From: a virus
DNA length: 33,965 nt
Direction: 5' to 3' (one strand)
IMG/VR virus record: IMGVR_UViG_3300021962_000354
Coordinates: 1-33,965 of that record
Shown: positions 1 to 7,217 of the stretch, piece after piece
Position numbering within the stretch: the stretch's first letter is position 1
How the letters are laid out: each line of letters begins with the position of its first letter
The notes under the pieces: generated by a model
Seen by the model: the letters and a program-made list of their open reading frames with translations, nothing else
Database searches by the model: none
Told to the model about the DNA's origin: nothing
Made by a program: the position numbers and the translations under genes

Positions 1-1053
1 CGGTTGATCAAGTTTATTACCATTCCTATCCGTTTTCCAACGGTAATTTTTTATCTCCTTTAGTAAATTTACGGAATCTTGATGAATGTATAGTGGAGTA
101 GCCTTAACGGAACGTATTCCCTCAAGAACATCCTTATTAGCTGGCTTCGCATTTAGTCCTTGTCTTACCAACTCTTCAATTGTTTTTGGCTCTGCGGCAT
201 CGCAATAAATTTCATCGAACTTATCTATTCCCAAAGCTACAATTTTTTCCACTAAGTCATTTGTAGTAAGTTTGGTTTCGTAAATCAGTTCTTGTACATA
301 AGCCGCATTTTCATAAAACACTACTTTCACCATTGCACTCGGTACATTGAAACCAAAGTCTAAGCCATACACTGTTTCACCTTCTGGCATTGTTTCCGTT
401 GTTCGGTAATGAAGGTAAATTAGGTCTTGACTCAATCCACGTTCACCAAGGCCATAGATTTGCCAATAGTTAGGGTCTGCATCTTTTAACCTCTCTAATT
501 CGTCAACCAGTTCTTTTGGAAGGAAAGGATTGTCTTTGAAAGTAGTAATATAAAAATCAGCATCGTCTCTTGGAATCACATCATCGTAAATCCATGAGGA
601 GATGTCCGATGGGTTATAGTCAATAACAATTCTACCTTCCGTTCTCATTATGAGCTGCATCCATGCTTCGTATGATAACTCGTTTGCCTCATTGCAAAAT
701 AAATAGGTTCTAGCCCTACCTCGAATCTTTTGTGGTTGATCAGCACTAACGAACTCGACCACGTTACCATTAAGCTGATATATTTGCTCCGTCTTATTGT
801 GATTATCTTCCGAATATATTCCGAGTCGGGAAAGAATGTCCACAAAGTCGCGTAGGACTGAACCTTTTATACTTGGGAGAGATTGCCTCACTATCGTTAA
901 TGTCTTACCATTCTCTTGAAGTAGCTTTACAATAAACCAAATAAGGATATTGTAAGTTTTACCCGAACGGGAACCTCCTTGCATGACCGTAATGCGCTTT
1001 TTTGAGTCTTGCAATATTTCAAAGATCTTGTTAGTCTGAAGTTTAGCATCCAT
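1..1053 (-). CDS. terL: Terminase large subunit, partial (C-terminus off the left edge)
   Basis: ATP-driven DNA packaging motor and nuclease. The 351 visible codons show a Walker A motif (GGSRSGKT, residues 26-33), a Walker B-like strand ending in acids (YLFCNEAN, about 117-124), a coupling motif near IDYNPSD, and an RNase H-like nuclease domain beginning at YGLDFGFN with a second acidic site in IYCDAAEPKT. This pattern fits the PBSX/T4-type terminase families. The ATG at 1053 is secure because an in-frame TAG lies a few codons upstream. The frame is open through base 1. The missing C-terminus appears to be at 33899-33965, where a DAMRYA-type ending precedes the portal gene. The gene lies downstream of the small subunit, separated by 257 bp of non-coding sequence. 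Confidence 0.95.
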   Translation of the reverse strand, partial: MDAKLQTNKIFEILQDSKKRITVMQGGSRSGKTYNILIWFIVKLLQENGKTLTIVRQSLPSIKGSVLRDFVDILSRLGIYSEDNHNKTEQIYQLNGNVVEFVSADQPQKIRGRARTYLFCNEANELSYEAWMQLIMRTEGRIVIDYNPSDISSWIYDDVIPRDDADFYITTFKDNPFLPKELVDELERLKDADPNYWQIYGLGERGLSQDLIYLHYRTTETMPEGETVYGLDFGFNVPSAMVKVVFYENAAYVQELIYETKLTTNDLVEKIVALGIDKFDEIYCDAAEPKTIEELVRQGLNAKPANKDVLEGIRSVKATPLYIHQDSVNLLKEIKNYRWKTDRNGNKLDQP

Positions 1054-1310
1054 AGTTTTAGTTATTTTCTAAAAATTTAGTTGTCGTGAACCAAGTTGAA
1101 AAGTGGGTATAAAAGTGGGGTCATTAGTGTATGTGGTTTTTATCTAGACAAGTGTTTTAGTGCTACCAAACTTCAGCTCTGCCCCCTGCCCTGCCCCATC
1201 GAAAAAAGTTTAAGTCCCCCCCATTAGTGGCCGCAAAAAACCTCATTGAGACGTACAGAAACGGCCAAAAAAACCACTATCCCCACGCTCGCCATCCGCC
1301 CGCCTCGACA
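1054..1310. other. Non-coding gap between terminase genes; C-run cluster, possible packaging site
   Basis: No convincing gene in 257 bp. The plus strand has C-runs at 1182-1186, 1189-1191, 1194-1197 and 1216-1222, so the transcribed minus strand carries four close G-runs that could form a G-quadruplex. A 9-bp direct repeat AAAAGTGGG occurs at 1099 and 1111. Part of the gap (about 1280-1312) is more GC-rich than its surroundings. Phage packaging initiation sites often lie in or beside the small terminase gene, so a cos or pac role is possible, but this is inference from position only. Confidence 0.35.
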
Positions 1311-1628
1311 TTAATTTTGTGCGTCCTCAATTGCCTGCAAATTCGGTTTGATCACCTCAATTTGTACTTGGTTCAATTGGCCTTCGATCTTAGACTCTAT
1401 TCGTTGCGTAGGCATCCCCATATAATATTGATAAAACAATTGAACGGCTTTCATGTCATTGCGCATCAAGTTATATTCCAACGCTTGAAAGGCCTTGCTT
1501 TCCATTGGGGCTAACTTCATCATAATTTCATGCTCTTCTAGCCTTCTCTTTCTTCCAGCTCCTTCTCTTGCTCCGCCTCTTTTGCTCTTCCTCTCTTCTA
1601 TCTTTGCCGTTAATTGTTGATCAGTCAT
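1311..1628 (-). CDS. terS: Terminase small subunit, putative
   Basis: Predicted DNA-recognition subunit that delivers phage DNA to the large terminase. The 105-residue protein is basic at its N-terminus and holds an AT-hook-like stretch, GGAREGAGRK (residues 18-27), that is common at the start of small terminases and related phage DNA-binding proteins. The rest is predicted helical with an acidic end. It is shorter than many small terminases (often 140-200 residues). The start overlaps the end of the upstream gene by 8 bases, and the large terminase follows after a gap. The call rests on the motif plus position; no fold was computed. Confidence 0.7.
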   Translation of the reverse strand: MTDQQLTAKIEERKSKRGGAREGAGRKRRLEEHEIMMKLAPMESKAFQALEYNLMRNDMKAVQLFYQYYMGMPTQRIESKIEGQLNQVQIEVIKPNLQAIEDAQN

Positions 1629-1875
1629 TGTTGTCTAGTTTGATTTTATTTGAATATTCAGAGATGCTCTTATTTTGTTTTTCAATATTTTGTATTGCTT
1701 CCAGATTATGTGTATGCCCTTTGTCATCTGGAATGTTACGCTCAAATAAACGGAATGTTACCCAACCGTCTTGTCCTTCTAAATTTTTTATATATTGCTG
1801 AAAATCAGTTACATATAAATGAATATAGACTGATCCTTCCTTTCCTTTCTTTATGTAAAAGCCTTTACGACGCAT
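1621..1875 (-). CDS. Hypothetical protein upstream of terminase genes
   Basis: An 84-residue protein of unknown function and the first gene of the minus-strand packaging block. I start it at the ATG at 1875 (MRRKGFYIKKG). An in-frame TTG lies 12 bases upstream at 1887 and would add four residues. The N-terminal half alternates hydrophobic and polar residues like a small beta-sheet domain, and the C-terminal half is lysine- and asparagine-rich and probably helical. The end overlaps the start of the small terminase by 8 bases, suggesting coupled translation. No family recognised. Confidence 0.6.
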   Translation of the reverse strand: MRRKGFYIKKGKEGSVYIHLYVTDFQQYIKNLEGQDGWVTFRLFERNIPDDKGHTHNLEAIQNIEKQNKSISEYSNKIKLDNND

Positions 1876-1941
1876 TATAACCAACAAATTACCAATCTTT
1901 TATGCTATATTCTAGCCATGAAATAACACTATGTTGATAAC

Positions 1942-1975
1942 TTTGTGAATAAAAATAATTGACTAAATATTTTTG
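1942..1975 (+). promoter_or_regulatory. Candidate Bacteroidota-type promoter for the plus-strand island
   Basis: TTTG at 1942-1945 and TATTTTTG at 1968-1975 match the Bacteroidota -33 (TTTG) and -7 (TAnnTTTG) elements with a 22-bp spacer, within the range known for flavobacterial promoters. It sits about 50 bases before the first plus-strand start codon, in the divergent gap 1876-2022. A minus-strand late promoter is expected in the same gap, but I could not identify a convincing one. Confidence 0.45.
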
Positions 1976-2022
1976 TATGAATAAAATAGTTAGTAATATT
2001 GCTATACAAAAACAAACCAACA

Positions 2023-2115
2023 ATGAAACATTTAAACGTGTCAAACATTTTGCCGATCATTATTGCGGCCGCTTTTTATGCAATTATTTTTATCATTAAC
2101 TTTTTAAACTATTAA
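2023..2115 (+). CDS. Small hydrophobic membrane peptide (30 aa)
   Basis: A 30-residue ORF starting MKHLNVSN, followed by an almost uninterrupted hydrophobic segment from about residue 9 to 27 (LPIIIAAAFYAIIFIINF), so a single membrane-spanning helix is likely. The stop at 2113-2115 is two bases before the ATG of the next gene, which is typical of a tight phage operon. It is the first gene behind the candidate promoter at 1942-1975. No family recognised. The coding call rests on position, spacing and composition. A role at the host envelope is possible but speculative. Confidence 0.5.
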   Translation: MKHLNVSNILPIIIAAAFYAIIFIINFLNY

Positions 2116-2117
2116 TT

Positions 2118-2384
2118 ATGCAAGTTCAAAACATGACATCAAACAAAGGAAACAAGATCGCAAACCAATTCGTAATTAAAACAGATGATGCAACTTATTT
2201 CCAATCTTACAATTCAATTATTGCTAAGGTTACTAAAGATCATTTTACTTTCCTAGATGAGACATACTGGAATTGGTCGCGTACTACCTCAAAGTATAGA
2301 AGTATGTTTTTAAACGAATCAACCGAAGAAACAAAGCGTAAAATAGCTGCTGGACATTATATGTTAACCAATTTAAATAATTAA
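2118..2384 (+). CDS. Small phage protein of unknown function
   Basis: An 88-residue soluble protein whose pattern (KIANQFVIKTDDATYFQSY, then WNWSRTTSKYRSMFL, ending in a helical lysine-rich tail) recalls a small conserved phage family with no assigned role. Both ends are tight: the preceding peptide stops two bases upstream, and the next small ORF begins two bases downstream. It has no signal peptide or membrane segment. Its place in the plus-strand island suggests early, host-directed or accessory expression, but the sequence gives no direct clue to mechanism. Confidence 0.7.
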   Translation: MQVQNMTSNKGNKIANQFVIKTDDATYFQSYNSIIAKVTKDHFTFLDETYWNWSRTTSKYRSMFLNESTEETKRKIAAGHYMLTNLNN

Positions 2385-2386
2385 TC

Positions 2387-2479
2387 ATGAAAACTAATAA
2401 ACAACTGTTGTACCTCATTATTGCCCTTATTTGCGCTGGTATTATCATTGGACAACTTCAGGATCATTTTTGTAAATAA
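2387..2479 (+). CDS. Second small membrane peptide (30 aa)
   Basis: A 30-residue ORF: MKTNKQ, then a hydrophobic helix (LLYLIIALICAGIIIG, about residues 7-22), then a short polar tail containing His, Asp and Cys. It begins two bases after the stop of the preceding gene and is followed 19 bases later by the next ATG. Its layout mirrors the 30-residue membrane peptide at 2023 (short basic start and one helix), although the sequences are not obviously duplicates. No known family. Confidence 0.5.
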   Translation: MKTNKQLLYLIIALICAGIIIGQLQDHFCK

Positions 2480-2498
2480 TAATTAAAACCAACTAAAA

Positions 2499-2984
2499 AT
2501 GAAAACAATAGAAATTACTTTGTACAAATTCGATGAATTATCAGAAAAAGCAAAAGAAAAAGCAATTCAAAATTATTCTGATATTAACATTGATCATGAA
2601 TGGTGGGATTCAATTTATTACGATGCTAGAAATGTAAATTTAAAAATATCAGAATTTGACATTTACGCAAGATCTATAAAAATTGATTTTATTTATTCTG
2701 CTGAAGAAACAGCACAAAAAATAATGTCAGAACATGGACAAAGTTGTAGTATATATAAACTAGCAGAATCATTTTTACATGATCTAAGTAAACTAAATGA
2801 AGACTTCGACGATTATGAAGATGATCTAATATATTTAGAAGATGATTTTTTGTCTGATTTGGGGGAAGAATATTTGTCTTTTTTAAATTCAGATTATGAT
2901 TATTTAACTTCTGAGAAGTCAATTATTGAAACATTTGAAGCAAATGATTATCATTTTAACGAAAATGGTAAAATATCAGGTTAA
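2499..2984 (+). CDS. Acidic phage protein of the KFDELSEKAKEKA type
   Basis: A 161-residue, strongly acidic protein. Its start (ITLYKFDELSEKAKEKAI, then DHEWWDSIYYDA) matches a widespread phage and plasmid family that some databases label, without strong proof, as a toxin-antitoxin antitoxin. The centre and C-terminus (about residues 95-150) are dominated by Asp and Glu with aromatic residues, which would also suit a DNA-mimic or protein-binding surface. A hairpin terminator follows the stop. The family match is from memory of its conserved opening, and the function is unknown. Confidence 0.7.
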   Translation: MKTIEITLYKFDELSEKAKEKAIQNYSDINIDHEWWDSIYYDARNVNLKISEFDIYARSIKIDFIYSAEETAQKIMSEHGQSCSIYKLAESFLHDLSKLNEDFDDYEDDLIYLEDDFLSDLGEEYLSFLNSDYDYLTSEKSIIETFEANDYHFNENGKISG

Positions 2985-3008
2985 CTGACGAAGGGTAACG
3001 CCCCGAAA

Positions 3009-3040
3009 CGCAATTTAAGGCCATTTAAGGCCTTTTTGCG
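3009..3040 (+). terminator. Rho-independent terminator of the plus-strand island
   Basis: Inner stem AAGGCC/GGCCTT with an ATTTAA loop, extended by an outer CGCAA/TTGCG pairing, with a run of five T on the plus strand after the inner stem. It lies 25 bases after the stop of the acidic protein gene. Read on the minus strand it has no T-run, so it should act mainly on plus-strand transcripts. Confidence 0.65.
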
Positions 3041-3063
3041 TATTAACCAATACAATACCATTA

Positions 3064-3207
3064 ATGGAGATAGAGAAGCTCTACAATTGGCTAGAAATGC
3101 ACCACAATGCCCTCGCAGTATCCTTTGCACAATGGGAGAATCCAAATAACCTCCCTTTCGTGTTGTATTGCGTGGCAATGTTCGTAAAGCATCAATCTAT
3201 AAAATGA
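3064..3207 (+). CDS. Small hypothetical protein (47 aa)
   Basis: A 47-residue ORF (MEIEKLYNWLEMHHNALAVS at the start, ending VKHQSIK) with a mixed helical composition that looks coding rather than random, including two Trp, three His and a hydrophobic stretch PFVLYCVAMFV. It lies after the hairpin at 3009-3040, so it would need read-through or its own promoter, and its end overlaps the convergent DnaA-like gene by 11 bases. No family recognised. It may be spurious. Confidence 0.35.
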   Translation: MEIEKLYNWLEMHHNALAVSFAQWENPNNLPFVLYCVAMFVKHQSIK

Positions 3208-3586
3208 CCCGACAACGGTAGTCATTTTGTAGCATTTCGGCCAGTTCTGAAAGATTAACGTCATACGGTACGAATACTGATATTCTTTTGTCTATCATGT
3301 ATCGTTTACTTATGTAGTCTTGAATTGATGACAAAGCATTTTGGATATTTTCATCCTTTATGCTTAACAGATCATTTATGACATTTATGCCATGAATAAC
3401 ACTGGTATGATCGGTATTCGTTAAATGGCCTATTTGTTTTAAAGTAGCACCGTAGTAATATTTAGATAAATAGTAAAAAAGATGACGACAAACAACAAGC
3501 TCACGGTATCGGCCTTTGGTCTTTACCCGCTCAATATCTTGACCCATAACAAAACAAACGCCCTCAAGTACATTAATTAACTCCAT
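3197..3586 (-). CDS. DnaA domain IV-like DNA-binding protein
   Basis: A 129-residue protein corresponding to only the C-terminal DNA-binding domain of the replication initiator DnaA. Residues about 20-70 carry the family pattern: a basic KGRYRELVVCRHLFYYL helix, a helix-turn-helix (TLKQIGHLTN), and the signature DHTSVIHG (59-66), equivalent to DnaA's D-H-[ST]-[ST]-V that contacts the DnaA box. The AAA+ ATPase domain is absent. The last 40 residues are not DnaA-like. It is the terminal gene of the early block and lies immediately downstream of the repeat-rich gap next to the prim-pol gene, so it probably binds the phage origin or host DnaA boxes. Whether it initiates or blocks replication cannot be told from sequence. 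Confidence 0.85.
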   Translation of the reverse strand: MELINVLEGVCFVMGQDIERVKTKGRYRELVVCRHLFYYLSKYYYGATLKQIGHLTNTDHTSVIHGINVINDLLSIKDENIQNALSSIQDYISKRYMIDKRISVFVPYDVNLSELAEMLQNDYRCRVIL

Positions 3587-3635
3587 AAATGATTGATTTT
3601 GAATGTTTAATATATCGTTTCAATTGCAACTATTG

Positions 3636-3837
3636 CCAAAAACAACCAATTTTAAGGCATTTTTGCCATATTTTGGGCCAAAAACCCCAAAAACCCCCAA
3701 AAACTCCCGACCGCCAAAAACCTTCCGATGCACCGCCTCGGTGTATCAACCGCCAAAAACCCCTAAGCCCACCAAAAACTTTCCGCACCCGAAATAAAAA
3801 ACCTTAAGCACCAAAAATCCCTAAGCCAACCAAAAAG
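3636..3837. repeat. Nine copies of CCAAAAA, including a 26-bp direct repeat
   Basis: CCAAAAA begins at 3636, 3678, 3687, 3697, 3714, 3753, 3772, 3811 and 3830. Spacings of 39 and 19 bp recur. A 26-bp unit at 3753-3778 recurs at 3811-3836 with two mismatches (CCAAAAAyCCCTAAGCC, then mACCAAAAA). On the minus strand, 3679-3698 reads as T5 tracts alternating with runs of four or five G, so a G-quadruplex is possible in the transcript or the single strand. Confidence 0.85.
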
Positions 3838-3926
3838 CATTTTCCCAATTCACCTCAATTCTCTATATACCCCACCCTATTAAAAAATATAAAAATAAAT
3901 ACCCCCTGGCTAAAATATAGATAAAA

Positions 3927-4026
3927 ATGGACTACATGGACTACAAAGCTCATTATCAATGTTTTACAAACAAAAATGCCCTACATTTGCCCTACATTTG
4001 CCCTACATTTGCCCAAAATGGACTAC
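3927..4026. repeat. Iteron-like short repeats: 3x GCCCTACATTT and 3x ATGGACTAC
   Basis: Three perfect head-to-tail 11-bp units GCCCTACATTT occur at 3978-3988, 3989-3999 and 4000-4010, followed by a truncated GCCC. ATGGACTAC occurs twice in tandem (3927-3935, 3936-3944) and again at 4018-4026, bracketing the array. Both units share a CTACA(T) core. The 11-bp period places the sites on one face of the DNA helix, as expected for cooperative protein binding. Confidence 0.85.
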
Positions 4027-4052
4027 ATTAACTAGACAAAAACTTCACGACA

Positions 4053-6560
4053 CTAAAAGAAATCATCAGACAATTCCTTCTTAAAGTTAATAACGTAACA
4101 TTTTTTGTTGTTTTGACCCCGATCTCTCACCACTTTGTAGTCCATTTTTAAAATCCCGCACGTCTCTTCTATCGCCTTATTAAACCTTTTTAACGAGTAA
4201 TCTTTCTTATCATAACCCGTAAAAGTTAGGTAATCATTATAAAGTCTTTCTAGTGTAATGGTCAACCCACTCTCGCCCTCCAGTGTCATAAAATAATCTA
4301 GGAACTCTTCCCCGAACTGTACCCTAATTTGCTTACGGCTTAGACTCTCACTCATTGCCATTTCCGTTACCCCATTTTCTAGGTAATCCGATACGCAGTG
4401 AAACATCAAGTTAAAGTACCTATTCCACTCGTCCTTGTCCCAATCATTAAATAGCTTATGCCCAAACTCATCTTCGGGGGTATGCTTAGGCGAAAAGTAT
4501 GGCGCAAACTCAAATATCTTTTGCCTCCTTTTAGCATGGTTCCCCGAGTTAGGTATAGTATAGTTAGTGGTAAATATCACCTTTGGACTGTCCTTATAAG
4601 GGATTCTAAGCTCATCCTTGTTCTTTTTCTCGACGGTAATACCTTCGGTTATAATCGAGTAAAAACCCTCAAAATCGACGTTCTTACGGGTATCCTCAAT
4701 AGCTATAAGCCTAGTATCTAAATCAACCCTTTGAAAGGCAAAGTTCTTGTCTATCTTAAAGTTCTTGCCATCTACTACTACGAGATTCATTAAATAACCC
4801 AAGGCCTTTACAAAAATCCCCTTACCCGTTCCTCCTCCTTTGGCCTCGTTCTCGGTTTCTTCGGCGAGGATCACCGCAAACGGCCGAGCGGGGTCTTTAT
4901 ACTTATGCAGCAAATACCCTATCAAGGATAAGCAATACAATAACTTCTCATTATCTCCTCCACTAATCTTATCTAAAAACTTCAAGTACTCGCAGTTCTC
5001 AATCTTAAAGTCATCCTCAATATATATCTTATGGTCAATAACTTGAGACTTCCAGATCACTTTACCTATATCTCCATATGTCATTAACTTAACCGAGTCT
5101 TTTGTTACTTTCACTACTCCGTTGACAAATGGGAAGTAGCACTCATTCTTTGTATCTTCTAAAAAACTAATCTCCGCACGATCAAAGAACTCAAAAAAGT
5201 TATCGCTAAAGTAAGTGTTGGATCCCTTATAAATGGTCTCCATAAGTGTTTGTGGATCAAGCCCCATATCAAACGAACTTGGCAACCTATTGATAAACCC
5301 CTTTATAAATTTCTTGATTTGCTCAGTCGAGCTTTCCTCGACCATGCCATCTTGAATTCTTATAAGCCTATAAATAACCGAGTTGGGGTCATAAAAGTAC
5401 AAGCTAAAACCACCTTTCTCATTTAGAAACCTTTCGAGCTTATCTAGTTGTATGACGGGTGTAACAATGCCGTTCTTCTCTTTGGTCTCCCAAAACTCTT
5501 TAATCTCTGGACCGTATTCCTTATCAAGCGTTTCGATTATTTCGTTTGCTTCCGATACGCTTTTGTCATGCCTTTTTACAAGGAATGACACTAGCTCATC
5601 TCCACTAACTCCACTTCTTTTCTTCTCATATATCTCTTTTTCTAATTTGCTCCCAAAGTTTTGCTTTCTTTCTCCGTAACCTTCTTCGAGGAGTCTTTTG
5701 GCCGCCATCTTGAAGTCCGAGTTGCATTTGAGAATGGCATACACTGCTGCTGGCTTATAACCCCTACCAACTTGAAACGGCGTGTTCGTTGAGAATACGG
5801 AAAAGAGTCCCATCTCGGTATTAAATGACCCACTATGTTCACTTGCCGACCCTGGTCTGAGGTAGTAAATTCTATTGCCTCCATTCTTAACTTTTTGCCA
5901 GCCGCACTCTTCCATGAGCGCAGTGAAGTCGCATCGGTTATTATAGTCATCAAATGGCGAAAGTCCATAGTCTTTTGCAGAAGGCTTGTGATGAGCTTCA
6001 ATGATATGTTCTTCGACAACTTCATTGAAGGATCGCATAAGCGTGAGTAGCTCTTGCCGCTCCTCGATTGTAATAATATTGATGCCTTCTTGCAAGACCT
6101 CATAGCCACTCGAAGGCGGTGCCGCAACATAACCAGCCTCACCGCGTGTCTCAATGACACAGTAGGATTTGATATGAGGGTTGCTTTTAAACTCATCATT
6201 TGTTGGTAGCCTACTTGCCAACTTTTGATTCCCCTCAATCTCCTCACATTTATAGTAGAGGTGATACCCTCCGCTTCTAGTTTTGACAATATGCAATTTA
6301 TCATAAAGCTCTTGTCGGATTCTTCTTCTAATTTCATCCCAAAGCTCGTAGGTCTGATATTTTGTGTCAATGTCGATAACCTCCAAGCCTCCAGATATAG
6401 AGCCACAAATAATTGCCACTCCTTTGGCTCTAGGGTCGGCCATTTGTACATCAAGCTCCGCTTGTGTAATCTTCTGCGTTTGGTAAACTTTCCAAGGAAA
6501 GATGGCTGCTTTGTTTTCATTTATAGCAATTACGTTTAGTCCTAAATCCAAATAGTTCAT
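4053..6560 (-). CDS. Primase-polymerase / SF3-type helicase fusion protein
   Basis: An 835-residue replication protein. The N-terminal prim-pol (archaeo-eukaryotic primase) domain, about residues 1-180, has the catalytic DxD (VIDID, D63/D65) and the SGGYH motif with H100, and should make primers or short DNA strands. After a linker, the C-terminal helicase domain has Walker A GGGTGKG (575-581), Walker B LIAIED (618-623), the sensor TTNY (664-667) and a downstream RRQK arginine pair (678-681), the arrangement of phage D5/SF3 or NrS-1-type replicative helicases. A winged-helix-like tail follows. Its ATG overlaps the stop of the upstream methyltransferase (TAATG). It is the central replication gene; no separate DNA polymerase is seen in the window. 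Confidence 0.93.
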   Translation of the reverse strand: MNYLDLGLNVIAINENKAAIFPWKVYQTQKITQAELDVQMADPRAKGVAIICGSISGGLEVIDIDTKYQTYELWDEIRRRIRQELYDKLHIVKTRSGGYHLYYKCEEIEGNQKLASRLPTNDEFKSNPHIKSYCVIETRGEAGYVAAPPSSGYEVLQEGINIITIEERQELLTLMRSFNEVVEEHIIEAHHKPSAKDYGLSPFDDYNNRCDFTALMEECGWQKVKNGGNRIYYLRPGSASEHSGSFNTEMGLFSVFSTNTPFQVGRGYKPAAVYAILKCNSDFKMAAKRLLEEGYGERKQNFGSKLEKEIYEKKRSGVSGDELVSFLVKRHDKSVSEANEIIETLDKEYGPEIKEFWETKEKNGIVTPVIQLDKLERFLNEKGGFSLYFYDPNSVIYRLIRIQDGMVEESSTEQIKKFIKGFINRLPSSFDMGLDPQTLMETIYKGSNTYFSDNFFEFFDRAEISFLEDTKNECYFPFVNGVVKVTKDSVKLMTYGDIGKVIWKSQVIDHKIYIEDDFKIENCEYLKFLDKISGGDNEKLLYCLSLIGYLLHKYKDPARPFAVILAEETENEAKGGGTGKGIFVKALGYLMNLVVVDGKNFKIDKNFAFQRVDLDTRLIAIEDTRKNVDFEGFYSIITEGITVEKKNKDELRIPYKDSPKVIFTTNYTIPNSGNHAKRRQKIFEFAPYFSPKHTPEDEFGHKLFNDWDKDEWNRYFNLMFHCVSDYLENGVTEMAMSESLSRKQIRVQFGEEFLDYFMTLEGESGLTITLERLYNDYLTFTGYDKKDYSLKRFNKAIEETCGILKMDYKVVRDRGQNNKKCYVINFKKELSDDFF

Positions 6561-7216
6561 TAAAATAGTTTTAGTTGCGCTTTAAAGTCATTAAATCTTT
6601 TTTCTTGTGCGTCGTAATAATCCTTATCCAATTCAAATCCAGTAAAGTCAAACCCTAAGTCATAAGCCGCAATCCTACTTGATCCACTACCTAAATGTGT
6701 GTCTAATATTTTATCTCCTTGTTTAGCGTAGTTAGTTAAGAGCCATTTGTAAAGTGCAACTGGCTTTTGGGTAGGATGTATGCGAGTTTCTTTATTTTTC
6801 ATGTTTTGTTGTAACATACCACTCCATCTAAATGCAAATTTTCTTAAGCCAACATTAAATGATGTATAAGCTAATTCTCCATCACTAAATGAAACATCTC
6901 CATTTAATTTATCCCAAAAAATCCATCCAGATGACTTTTTAAATCTATATGGATAATGATTTGCACCCCAAATTATTTGATTTTTACTTATACGATATAT
7001 CTCATCAAAATATTTACTATCTGGTTCACTAAATTTCCATAAAGATTTATTATAATTTTTTTGTTTTGCAACTCCACCACCTTTACCAGATGTGTAACCA
7101 CCTTTAATGTTATCATTACCATAAGGCGGGTCAACAATAGCTAGTTCAAAATACTTATCTGGGTATTTTGCCATTCCTTCCATGCAATCCATGTTAAATA
7201 CTTCGATAGTTGGCAT
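6560..7216 (-). CDS. DNA methyltransferase, beta class (N6-adenine or N4-cytosine)
   Basis: An S-adenosylmethionine-dependent DNA amino-methyltransferase of 218 residues. Motif IV DPPY is at residues 29-32, HPTQKP at 147-152, and motif I is the unusual DTHLGSGSS (172-180) in place of the common DPFxGSGT. The order IV before I marks the beta class. I start at the ATG at 7216, two bases past the upstream stop; a longer reading begins at 7252 but would overlap the upstream gene. No cognate restriction gene is nearby, so it is an orphan methyltransferase, probably protecting phage DNA. Target sequence unknown. Confidence 0.92.
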   Translation of the reverse strand: MPTIEVFNMDCMEGMAKYPDKYFELAIVDPPYGNDNIKGGYTSGKGGGVAKQKNYNKSLWKFSEPDSKYFDEIYRISKNQIIWGANHYPYRFKKSSGWIFWDKLNGDVSFSDGELAYTSFNVGLRKFAFRWSGMLQQNMKNKETRIHPTQKPVALYKWLLTNYAKQGDKILDTHLGSGSSRIAAYDLGFDFTGFELDKDYYDAQEKRFNDFKAQLKLF

Positions 7217-7217
7217 T

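Larger units (their letters stand above)
3587..4052. other. 466-bp gene-free, repeat-rich region; candidate replication origin
   Basis: The longest gap in the window, placed between the prim-pol/helicase gene and the DnaA-like gene. It contains a CCAAAAA-rich block (3636-3837), an AT-rich segment with A/T runs (about 3875-3925), and a block of short tandem repeats (3927-4026). Repeated short sites plus an AT-rich stretch beside initiator-type genes are the usual layout of iteron-like origins. The strand bias is extreme: the plus strand is A/C, and the minus strand is T/G with G-runs. Two weak plus-strand ORFs overlap it and appear to be low-complexity artefacts. Confidence 0.55.

Noticed and set aside
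1227-1514. Plus-strand ORF of 95 codons opposite the small terminase
   Set aside because: It overlaps the motif-bearing minus-strand terminase gene and its translation has no recognisable structure.
1876-2022. A clear minus-strand late promoter in the divergent gap
   Set aside because: The best match (TAATTTG) lacks one base of TAnnTTTG and has no well-spaced TTTG, so I do not call it.
3589-3807. Two overlapping plus-strand ORFs rich in Pro, Lys and Gln in the repeat region
   Set aside because: The residues simply translate CCAAAAA repeats (QKPPKTP-like); there is no domain pattern, and the block looks like an origin rather than a gene.
3587-4052. A CRISPR array in the repeat-rich gap
   Set aside because: Repeats are 7-26 bp, with irregular spacing and no uniform spacers; they fit iteron-like sites instead.
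5642-6520. A 292-codon open frame inside the prim-pol/helicase gene on the same strand
   Set aside because: It is a shifted frame of the real gene with low-complexity, serine- and arginine-rich translation, and no motif; the true frame shows clear catalytic motifs throughout.
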